Source: Acidobacteriota bacterium
Lineage (GTDB): Bacteria > Acidobacteriota > Terriglobia > Acidiferrales > UBA7541
Assembly (NCBI GenBank): GCA_003131985.1
Contig: PKWH01000185.1
Span: 1 to 11,896 of the forward strand
Length of the DNA: 11,896 bases
Direction of reading: 5' to 3'
Shown here: positions 1 to 5,726 of the stretch, in pieces
Layout of the letters: each line of letters starts with the position of its first letter
Numbering within the stretch: the stretch's first letter is position 1
Notes under the pieces: generated by a model
The model's input: only the letters and a program-made list of their open reading frames with translations
Database searches by the model: none
What the model was told of the DNA's origin: nothing
Program-made: the position numbers and the translations under genes

Positions 1-1173
1 GCCAGCGAGAAAAAACTGAAAGCCGTCATCATCGCCGAGCTGCGCGAAGTGATGAAATCCTATGGCGACGAGCGCCGCACCCAAATCGTCGATCGCGTCG
101 AGGAAATCAAGCTCGAAGACCTGATCAAAGACGAAGAAATGGCCATTACCGTCAGCCACGCCGGCTACATTAAGCGCACTTCCGTTGACGTTTATCGCCA
201 TCAATCCCGCGGTGGCAAAGGCCGCATCGGCGCGAAAACTCGCGAAGACGACTTCGTCGAGCACTTCTTCGTCGCTTCGGCCCACAGTTATATCCTTCTG
301 TTCACGTCGAAAGGCCGTATTTATTGGCTGAAGGTCTATGAAATTCCCGAAGCCGCCGCCGCTACGCGCGGAAAGGCAATCGGCACTCTCGTGCGCCTGC
401 AGGAGAATGAAAAACTTACCGCCGTGGTTCCCGCGCGAAACCTGGAAGAGGCTGACCGCTACGTTTTCCTGGCCACGCGAAATGGCACGGTGAAGAAAAC
501 TGCCATCGCAGAATTCTCGAACCCGCGTCCCTCCGGCATTATCGCCATAAACCTCGACGCCGGTGACGAACTGATCGGCGCAAAACTCACCGACGGCAAG
601 CAGATGATTTTCCTCGCTAGCCACCACGGCCAGGCCATTCTCTTCCGCGAAACCGAAGTTCGCTCCATGGGACGCGCCGCCGGCGGCGTAAACGGCATGG
701 ACCTCGGCAAAGGCGATTTCGTGGTCAGCATGGACGCGGCGCAGCCCGACTTCGTCATCATCCAGAAGGAATACAAAAAGGACACGCAGAATCTCGACGA
801 GCTCGAAAGCGACCAGATCCGCGAATCACTTACGTCGCTGATGCTCACTGTGTCGGAAAAAGGTTACGGCAAGCGCACACCGCTCGCCGAGTACCGCGTC
901 ACATCACGCGGCGGCAAAGGCGTCATCAATCTAAAATCCACCGATCGCAACGGCTCCGTCGTAGCCGCTCTGCAAGTCCGCGAGGATTCCGACGTAATGA
1001 TCATCACGGGGCAAGGTAAGGTGATTCGCGTGCACTCCGGCGAAATTCGCGAAGCCGGCCGCTCGACTCAGGGCGTCCGCCTACTGCGTCTCGAAGAAGG
1101 CGACCGCATCGCCGCCGCCGCTTCCATCCTTGAGGAGGAAGAAGCCGCCGCCCCCGAGCCCGAGAAAAAATGA
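1..1173 (+). CDS. gyrA: DNA gyrase subunit A, C-terminal part (5' end outside window)
   Basis: The reading frame is open from base 1 and ends at TGA 1171-1173, giving 390 visible residues, so the start lies off the left edge. Gyrase A is the DNA-cleaving and DNA-wrapping subunit of the A2B2 topoisomerase that introduces negative supercoils. The first visible residues (ELREVMKSYGDERRTQIV) match the end of the breakage-reunion domain. The rest is the beta-pinwheel wrapping domain built of repeated blades. The GyrA-box is at 202-222 and reads QSRGGKG instead of the usual Q(R/K)RGGKG. A box-like TSRGGKG recurs in a later blade at 901-921. The protein ends in a short acidic Glu/Ala/Pro tail. ParC is the alternative, but a GyrA-box in the expected first blade favours GyrA. 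It converges on the next gene with only 19 bp between the stop codons. Confidence 0.95.
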   Translation, partial: ASEKKLKAVIIAELREVMKSYGDERRTQIVDRVEEIKLEDLIKDEEMAITVSHAGYIKRTSVDVYRHQSRGGKGRIGAKTREDDFVEHFFVASAHSYILLFTSKGRIYWLKVYEIPEAAAATRGKAIGTLVRLQENEKLTAVVPARNLEEADRYVFLATRNGTVKKTAIAEFSNPRPSGIIAINLDAGDELIGAKLTDGKQMIFLASHHGQAILFRETEVRSMGRAAGGVNGMDLGKGDFVVSMDAAQPDFVIIQKEYKKDTQNLDELESDQIRESLTSLMLTVSEKGYGKRTPLAEYRVTSRGGKGVINLKSTDRNGSVVAALQVREDSDVMIITGQGKVIRVHSGEIREAGRSTQGVRLLRLEEGDRIAAAASILEEEEAAAPEPEKK

Positions 1174-1192
1174 GTGAGTTCCGACCGGCGAG

Positions 1193-2365
1193 CTACGATT
1201 CAGGTGGCGCGATGTAATACCCCGGCCGGGTTCGTACGCTGACGCCGGGCCGATCGATTTCCACTCTAATCTCGTGGTACCCCGTAGGCTCATCGCCCGG
1301 CGGTCGGTATCCCAAAGTATACTGCGCGTGAAGCTCTCCGCCGATTTCGTCCATCGCTTTTTGAATTGAATTATCTTTCGCGGTGTTCACGTGCAGCCCG
1401 CCAGTCGCTTTACTCGCTATAGCAAGTGAATTTGGGCCGATCGCATTCTTCCCGGTTTTTACCAGCCAAACGGCGAGCGCCTCTAAATCTATGTTCCCCT
1501 GTCCCTGCGCCGCTGCTTCGTTGTCCGGTGTCTGCGCTCTACCTGGGCCCACCGGAACAGGAAACGTTCCGGGCGGCCCTATCTGCGGTCCTTGGTACGG
1601 ATTTCGCTTCGCGCGCAAATCAGCCATCGCGGTGCTCAAACCAATCGTGTAAATCGTCACGTTCGCCAGTTGCGCGTGCCGCAGGACCTCGCCGAGTGTA
1701 TCCTCGCTGCCCTCATCCTGCGCTTCACCCACCACCACCAGAATTCGCCGGCGCACTCCGGGCCGTTGTTCCAGCAACGAAATGCCACGCGACATCGCAT
1801 CGTAAAGCCGCGATTGATTGACGCCGATCTGCAAGTGATTGATGGTATTTTGCACTCCGTTCACATCCGTAGTGAATTTCTCGAGCAGCTCTACGGTGCT
1901 GTCGAAGCTGAGCACAGCGGCTTCCGCCGTCTGCCCCATCACCGTCTCCGTGAAGATGATCCCGGTCTGCCGCACCGCGGGAAGCATCGGTTCGATGTGC
2001 GAACTTGTCTCAACTGCGAGCACCACGGAAAGCGGATCTCCGCCCAAATCGAAGTGCTCGATTTTCTGCTGCACGCCGTTGTCGTAAACGCGGAAATTAT
2101 CTTTGGAAAGATCGAGGATCATTTCTCCCGAATGGCTCGTCACCGTCACCGGCGCGACTACTTCGTTCACTCGCACGCGGATAGCGTTCTTGCGCTGCTC
2201 AGCCGTGGGCAGATTCTCCGGCGGGGCTCCCGGCTTCTGTTTTAGCGGACCAGGAGGAGCCTGGCACCATGCCGGCTCGCACGCCCCCAGCATTGCCAGC
2301 GCCAAAGAAACGACCGCCGCCAAACGATAAAAGCCTGTTGTTCCCACGCCTCTTTTTCGCCCCAT
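1193..2365 (-). CDS. Secreted VWFA-related protein (acidobacterial VWFA family)
   Basis: This 390-residue protein begins with a basic stretch and a hydrophobic segment (about residues 13-28), so it is exported. LGAC at 26-29 fits a lipobox (lipoprotein Cys29), while WCQA at 33-36 could be an ordinary signal-peptidase site. Residues 62-105 form a small beta-rich domain (VRVNEVVAPVTV; LSKDNFRVYDNG) typical of the acidobacterial VWFA family. The VWA fold follows at about 112-345 (PLSVVLAVE, AAVLSFDSTVEL, RRRILVVVGEAQD), and the C-terminal end has QYTLGYRPPG and VRTRPGYY. The metal-site motif DxSxS is replaced by ETSSH (119-123), so ion-dependent ligand binding may be weakened. A Pro/Gly-rich insert lies at about 257-292. 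The ATG has only a weak Shine-Dalgarno sequence. Family assignment is recognition by eye, and the binding partner is unknown. Confidence 0.88.
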   Translation of the reverse strand: MGRKRGVGTTGFYRLAAVVSLALAMLGACEPAWCQAPPGPLKQKPGAPPENLPTAEQRKNAIRVRVNEVVAPVTVTSHSGEMILDLSKDNFRVYDNGVQQKIEHFDLGGDPLSVVLAVETSSHIEPMLPAVRQTGIIFTETVMGQTAEAAVLSFDSTVELLEKFTTDVNGVQNTINHLQIGVNQSRLYDAMSRGISLLEQRPGVRRRILVVVGEAQDEGSEDTLGEVLRHAQLANVTIYTIGLSTAMADLRAKRNPYQGPQIGPPGTFPVPVGPGRAQTPDNEAAAQGQGNIDLEALAVWLVKTGKNAIGPNSLAIASKATGGLHVNTAKDNSIQKAMDEIGGELHAQYTLGYRPPGDEPTGYHEIRVEIDRPGVSVRTRPGYYIAPPES

Positions 2366-2462
2366 TGAAATTCAGTCTATCTGATTCTCTGGAACTCGGG
2401 TGCGTTGCTTGGAGTGTAATAGCGCGCCGCGCGCCGACTGGCTTTTCGCCGCAACGTTCTCC

Positions 2463-2468
2463 TAAAAT
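2463..2468 (+). promoter_or_regulatory. Possible -10 element of the LOG-family gene
   Basis: TAAAAT lies 30 bases before the ATG at 2499, in the 133-bp gap between divergent genes. It is close to the TATAAT consensus. No good -35 hexamer is seen at the usual distance, so this is tentative. Confidence 0.3.
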
Positions 2469-2487
2469 GATTGTTCGCGCTTGTATC

Positions 2488-2493
2488 AGGGAG
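2488..2493 (+). promoter_or_regulatory. Ribosome binding site fixing the LOG-family start
   Basis: AGGGAG lies five bases before ATG 2499. An in-frame TTG at 2481 would put this site inside the coding region, so the ATG is the better start. Confidence 0.75.
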
Positions 2494-2498
2494 AGAAC

Positions 2499-3368
2499 AT
2501 GAGTCGTCGCAGTCACCGGCCCCACGAGAAACTAGCCTACGAAGACCCGAAATTCATGGAAAGCCTGGTGGCCCGGCCGCTTCGCATTATGGCTGAATAC
2601 CTCGACCCCCTGAATCGCCTGCGTCGCGCAAACGTAAGCGACACGATCGTGATGTTCGGCTCCGCGCGAATTCAATCCCGAGATCGCGCGCTCGCGCACC
2701 TGAAGCAAGTGCGACGCGATGCGCGAGGCCGCCGTACGCGGGAATGGCGTCAGAAAGTTAGCGCTGCGCGATCTTTGGTTTCGATGTCGCGCTACTACGA
2801 AGAAGCCCGCGAGCTCGCTCACCGGCTCACTATGTGGTCTATGACCTTGGGTGACAGCCCGCGCCGCTTCGTCGTCTGTTCCGGTGGCGGACCGGGAATC
2901 ATGGAGGCGGCCAATCGCGGCGCAGCCGAAGCTGGTGGTCCATCAATCGGCCTCAGCATCCAGCTTCCGCACGAGCAGGCATCCAACCCGTACATCACGC
3001 CCAATCTGAATTTCCTCTTTCACTATTTTTTCATGCGCAAATTATGGTTCGCGCAAATGGCCAAGGCTCTGATCATTTTTCCCGGCGGATTCGGCACCAT
3101 GGATGAACTTTGGGAAATGCTCACGCTAATGCAAACCCATAAACTCTCCCAGCACCACTTGATTCTGATCTATGGAAGGAAGTATTGGGACAAAGTAATC
3201 GACTGGCGGCACATGGTCCGCACTGGCACCATTAACGAACGCGAATTCAAGCTGCTTCAATTTGCCGACAACGTGGACGAAGCCTTCAATCACATCCGCA
3301 AGGATCTCGAAGCGCATCACCTCGAAGTGGAATCCGATTCATATACCAAGCCGATGCGCCGCATGTAG
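2499..3368 (+). CDS. LOG family (TIGR00730-type) Rossmann-fold protein, putative nucleotide 5'-monophosphate phosphoribohydrolase
   Basis: This 289-residue cytoplasmic protein carries both family signatures: SGGGPGIMEAANRGA (128-142) and PGGFGTMDE (195-203). Together these form the nucleotide/phosphoribose pocket of LOG proteins, which split a purine or cytokinin monophosphate into base and ribose 5-phosphate. The catalytic Arg and Glu normally belong to these two motifs (R140 and E203 are candidates). It is longer than the roughly 190-residue short LOG proteins. The extra length is an N-terminal part (1-120) that contains the first fold strand (TIVMFGSAR, 49-57) followed by a long basic helix-rich insert (about 58-115). 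Many such proteins were once annotated as lysine decarboxylases, but no lysine decarboxylase features are seen. It diverges from the VWFA gene and ends before a strong terminator. The exact substrate cannot be read from the sequence. Confidence 0.9.
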   Translation: MSRRSHRPHEKLAYEDPKFMESLVARPLRIMAEYLDPLNRLRRANVSDTIVMFGSARIQSRDRALAHLKQVRRDARGRRTREWRQKVSAARSLVSMSRYYEEARELAHRLTMWSMTLGDSPRRFVVCSGGGPGIMEAANRGAAEAGGPSIGLSIQLPHEQASNPYITPNLNFLFHYFFMRKLWFAQMAKALIIFPGGFGTMDELWEMLTLMQTHKLSQHHLILIYGRKYWDKVIDWRHMVRTGTINEREFKLLQFADNVDEAFNHIRKDLEAHHLEVESDSYTKPMRRM

Positions 3369-3395
3369 GCGTTCTTCGTAAGTCTCATTCAAATA

Positions 3396-3434
3396 AAAAA
3401 CGGGGAAGGAGCCCAAGACTCCCTCCCCGTTTTT
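3396..3434. terminator. Bidirectional intrinsic terminator
   Basis: The arms 3396-3411 and 3419-3434 are 16-base complements with one mismatch (A:C on +, which becomes a G:U wobble on the minus transcript), and the loop is 7 bases. The stem begins with A5 and ends with T5, so it ends in a U-run on either strand. It sits between the convergent LOG-family gene (ends 3368) and the zinc-ribbon gene (ends 3470) and can serve both. Confidence 0.9.
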
Positions 3435-3469
3435 CATTTCCGGCGAAACTAACCGCCGATTTCAAACTC

Positions 3470-3781
3470 TTAGTTGTTCGAGAACGGTTCGACTGCGAAG
3501 ACCGCCTGAAACCGCCGCTTCTCGTCCTGATCGTGCAGCATGACGACAGGCACCACGCGCAGTGAATGTTTGCAGCTCCTGCACGTAGTCGCCTCTCCCT
3601 GCAGATCCTGGACGAATCCATCGGTGAAGTGATAGGCCGCCCGCGGCCGCCTCGCTGCTTTCGTACCCTTCTCACCGCATTGCGGGCAGGTAAACTCCAC
3701 GCGATCTTCCAGCGGGTCGCGATGCAACGCCGCCCAACCGGTATATCGAACGCCTATAGTTTCTATTGACTCTTTTTCCAT
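3470..3781 (-). CDS. Small zinc-ribbon-like protein of unknown function
   Basis: The 103-residue product has two CxxC knuckles, CPQC (32-35) and CRSC (67-70). They are separated by a basic stretch (KAARRPRAAYHF) and followed by a beta-like segment (LRVVPVVMLHD). This spacing fits a four-cysteine zinc ribbon, so zinc binding is likely. The job is unknown: DNA or RNA binding, or a protein-interaction module, are all possible. There is no signal peptide or membrane segment. The ATG at 3781 was chosen over an in-frame ATG at 3799 because a strong ribosome binding site lies just before it. It is a single gene ending at a shared terminator, and the gene-free stretch upstream must hold its promoter. 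I do not recognise the family by name. Confidence 0.8.
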   Translation of the reverse strand: MEKESIETIGVRYTGWAALHRDPLEDRVEFTCPQCGEKGTKAARRPRAAYHFTDGFVQDLQGEATTCRSCKHSLRVVPVVMLHDQDEKRRFQAVFAVEPFSNN

Positions 3782-3786
3782 AAATG

Positions 3787-3794
3787 CCTCCCCC
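3787..3794 (-). promoter_or_regulatory. Ribosome binding site fixing the zinc-ribbon start
   Basis: On the minus strand GGGGGAGG lies five bases before ATG 3781. It falls inside the coding region if the upstream ATG at 3799 is used, so 3781 is preferred. Confidence 0.75.
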
Positions 3795-3915
3795 AGCACG
3801 GTCTTAATAAAACTGACCGCCAGTCGAATATTTACAATGCTTTAGACGCACGCCGGGCTAAAAGCGATGCATTTCCACAACAATTCTTACAAGTTACTGA
3901 AATACCAAACGTTAT

Positions 3916-4104
3916 AGGCCCGGAACGATAAATTCTGGCCTTACAGACGAGTACCTCCTGAAGCCGGGAACCAGTAACCCGTCCCGGTGTCTATCCCCAG
4001 TAGAGATTCGCGCGAACTCCGAACCGCTCCCGATTCGACGGAGCCGAGCACAACGACGAAGGTTACGTCGAACTAGTCTCCCTCATCGGAGAAGTTTCGT
4101 CGTT
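3916..4104 (+). other. Gene-free region with consecutive hairpins upstream of the TonB-like gene
   Basis: The stretch 3782-4147 has no credible gene. On + it shows a series of inverted repeats. AGGCC pairs with GGCCT (3916-3920/3937-3941). CCGGGA pairs with TCCCGG (3964-3969/3982-3987), flanked by AGAC/GTCT (3945-3948/3989-3992). CTCCG pairs with CGGAG (4017-4021/4039-4043). A perfect 9-bp pair AACGACGAA/TTCGTCGTT (4052-4060/4096-4104) encloses a smaller TCTCC/GGAGA hairpin (4077-4081/4088-4092). Such a run could be a structured 5' leader. No known riboswitch class was recognised, and the short stems may partly be chance in GC-rich DNA. Confidence 0.3.
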
Positions 4105-4133
4105 AAGGTTTGGTTCCCCTTGCTGGATTTTGC

Positions 4134-4141
4134 GGAGGAGG
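4134..4141 (+). promoter_or_regulatory. Ribosome binding site fixing the TonB-like start
   Basis: GGAGGAGG lies six bases before ATG 4148. An in-frame TTG at 4130 lies upstream of it and would translate through the site, so the ATG is preferred. Confidence 0.8.
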
Positions 4142-4147
4142 TGTGCG

Positions 4148-4915
4148 ATGAAGAAGCGCGAAGGATTTTCGCAATGCTTGGTTGACGGCGATGAGCAATC
4201 ACTCGAAAGGGCGCGGCAGCTTCGGCGAAGAGCGCTGCTCGCCTCGATCATTTTAGAGGCCGCGCTGGTGGCAGCTTTGCTCTTGTGGCCCCTCATCACG
4301 CCGGGCGAGCTCCCGCGGCAGTTCTTCGTAACTCCAGCCCCGCCTTATCATGGGGGCTCAGCCGCGGCACGGGCACCGTCGCGCGGGAATCCAACTAATC
4401 ATCCGGACGGCCCCGCGAAGCTTCCCGAAATAATGGTGCAGCCTCCAAGTATTCCTTCTCACGTGCAGGAATCGCCCTCGGACGGCGCGCCGGAAATTGG
4501 CTCCGGCCAGGGTTTCGGCTCTCCAAACCTGCCGGGAAGTGGTTCCGGTCCTGGAGATCTTCTGCCCGGCGGAAACAACTCAGGTCCAGCGATTCCGATT
4601 CCGCCTCTAGCCAGGCCCGAAAAGCCGCGCCCCATGAGCGAAGGCGTAATGGAAGCGGCTCTGATTTACAAAGTCCAGCCGCAATATCCCGCAGCTGCTC
4701 GCCTGATGCACCTTCAGGGAACGGTGCGTTTGCGTGCCATCATTGGAAAAGACGGCAGCGTGAGCGAACTGGAAGTCCTCGGCGGGAATCCGATTCTCGT
4801 GCAAGCGGCGGTCGCTGCTGTGAGCGAATGGCGCTACCGTCCAACTCGATTGAACAACGAAACTGTGGAAGTGGTGACGTACATTACAGTGAATTTCGTT
4901 CTAGACCAGAACTGA
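4148..4915 (+). CDS. TonB-family energy transducer-like protein with C-terminal TonB domain
   Basis: The 255-residue protein has the standard TonB plan. A basic cytoplasmic N-terminus (1-28) is followed by one membrane anchor (about 29-50, ALLASIILEAALVAALLLWP). A long Pro/Gly/Ser-rich periplasmic linker (about 54-165) leads to a TonB C-terminal domain (about 172-252). That domain shows QYPAAARL, GTVRLRAIIGKDGSV and AVSEWRYRPTRLN and ends in NFVL. TonB couples the inner-membrane proton gradient to outer-membrane receptors through ExbB/ExbD. None of those partners nor a TonB-dependent receptor is adjacent, so its partner is unknown. The linker is richer in Gly/Ser than the Pro-Lys/Pro-Glu linkers of classic TonB. 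The long upstream gap with hairpins suggests its own promoter and leader. A hairpin follows the stop. Confidence 0.88.
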   Translation: MKKREGFSQCLVDGDEQSLERARQLRRRALLASIILEAALVAALLLWPLITPGELPRQFFVTPAPPYHGGSAAARAPSRGNPTNHPDGPAKLPEIMVQPPSIPSHVQESPSDGAPEIGSGQGFGSPNLPGSGSGPGDLLPGGNNSGPAIPIPPLARPEKPRPMSEGVMEAALIYKVQPQYPAAARLMHLQGTVRLRAIIGKDGSVSELEVLGGNPILVQAAVAAVSEWRYRPTRLNNETVEVVTYITVNFVLDQN

Positions 4916-4925
4916 AAGGAATTGC

Positions 4926-4955
4926 GAGGGCGTCTCAATTTCTCAAGACGCCCTC
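4926..4955. terminator. Hairpin between convergent genes, probable bidirectional terminator
   Basis: Perfect 10-bp arms GAGGGCGTCT (4926-4935) and AGACGCCCTC (4946-4955) flank a 10-base loop. The hairpin lies 11 bases after the TonB-like stop and 21 bases after the minus-strand outer-membrane gene. Neither side has a clean T-run, so termination may be weak, or the stem may only protect the 3' ends of the transcripts. Confidence 0.6.
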
Positions 4956-4975
4956 AGATTCATCCACGCAAACCG

Positions 4976-5506
4976 CTAGAACTTAACAACGATGCCCGTC
5001 GAGATCCGAGCATTGTTTTGGCTGGTTCCAAAGACGCTCGAGTGGATCCAATCCGCCTGGAAAATTCGCCAGTGAAACGGCCCCACGATCTTCGCATCAA
5101 TTCCTCCGCCGATAGCGGCGGCGAATGATGTGTCCGATGACGAGAATGTCACGACAGTCGGAGGATCCAGCACTTCCGTGAAGTTGCTGCTAACGTGCGC
5201 TCCGCCTATCAGCACATGCCCAAACGGCGAAACTCGCGCCGGCCACGACACTTGAGGCCCGAAAAGAAAATATGTTGTGTGGGTGCTGTTGCCATAGTCG
5301 CCTGAAAAATCCGCTACACCGCCCAGCCAAGGCATGAACTTGTATTGTCCGGAAACTGTCCAACCGTTCTGATTGAACGAGGGAGAATTATCGAAGTGCA
5401 AGAAAGCGTAGCCGCCGTACACCTCCACTTTGTCGGAATCTTGCGCGTGCGCAGTCAGAGAAATTAGAAAAACCATACCGCATAACATTGCAAGCTTCCT
5501 AAACAT
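4976..5506 (-). CDS. Small outer-membrane beta-barrel protein
   Basis: The 176-residue product has a signal peptide (FRKLAMLCGMVFLISLTAHA) with likely cleavage after AHA (residue 21). It then has alternating polar/hydrophobic strands: VEVYGGYAFLHFD, WTVSGQYKFMPWLGGVADFSG, THTTYFLFGPQVSW, PFGHVLIGGAHV, SFAAAIGGGIDAKI and WRIFQADWIHS. The C-terminus is a final strand ending in Phe (ISTGIVVKF), the usual signal for outer-membrane assembly. Length and pattern suggest an eight-stranded OmpA/Opa-type barrel without a periplasmic domain. The start was set at 5506 because the ribosome binding site directly abuts the other ATG (5512). The function is unknown: structural protein, adhesin or porin-like. 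It is probably a single gene. Confidence 0.82.
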   Translation of the reverse strand: MFRKLAMLCGMVFLISLTAHAQDSDKVEVYGGYAFLHFDNSPSFNQNGWTVSGQYKFMPWLGGVADFSGDYGNSTHTTYFLFGPQVSWPARVSPFGHVLIGGAHVSSNFTEVLDPPTVVTFSSSDTSFAAAIGGGIDAKIVGPFHWRIFQADWIHSSVFGTSQNNARISTGIVVKF

Positions 5507-5512
5507 AGACAT

Positions 5513-5520
5513 CCCTCCTC
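5513..5520 (-). promoter_or_regulatory. Ribosome binding site fixing the barrel protein start
   Basis: On the minus strand GAGGAGGG ends immediately before ATG 5512, too close to serve it. It lies about seven bases before the second ATG at 5506, which is therefore the likely start. Confidence 0.7.
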
Positions 5521-5640
5521 AGAGTTATCGAATTTAGGACCATCTGTGGGCGATAGACCCCGCCACGATGTTCCATTCACTTTTCCGTGCCATTCCAGAC
5601 GCCGTTTAACCGGGGCATAAAGCCACCGATTTGGGCTGGG

Positions 5641-5669
5641 AAAAATTAAGATGCCGGCTCAATCGCCGG
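5641..5669 (-). terminator. Possible terminator of the ACP-FAAL-acyltransferase gene
   Basis: On the minus strand CCGGC-GATTGA-GCCGG is followed by CATCTTAATTTTT. The stem has only 5 bp and the T-run starts several bases after it. It lies about 60 bases past the stop at 5727. This is a modest candidate in the 220-bp gap 5507-5726, where nothing else was recognised. Confidence 0.4.
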
Positions 5670-5726
5670 GGTTACCAACGTTCCTAAAAAATCTACAGGG
5701 GAGTGCAGCACTTAGTTATCTGGCCA

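Noticed and set aside
3931..4000. Possible cyclic-di-GMP or other known riboswitch upstream of the TonB-like gene
   Set aside because: Hairpins are present but the conserved core sequences of the riboswitch classes I know are not seen.
4063..4299. Minus strand open frame of 78 residues across the TonB-like gene start
   Set aside because: It overlaps the ribosome binding site and N-terminus of a well-supported gene and has no motif.
4922..5128. + strand open frame of 68 residues after the TonB-like gene
   Set aside because: It overlaps the terminator hairpin and the 3' part of the outer-membrane gene, with no start signals.
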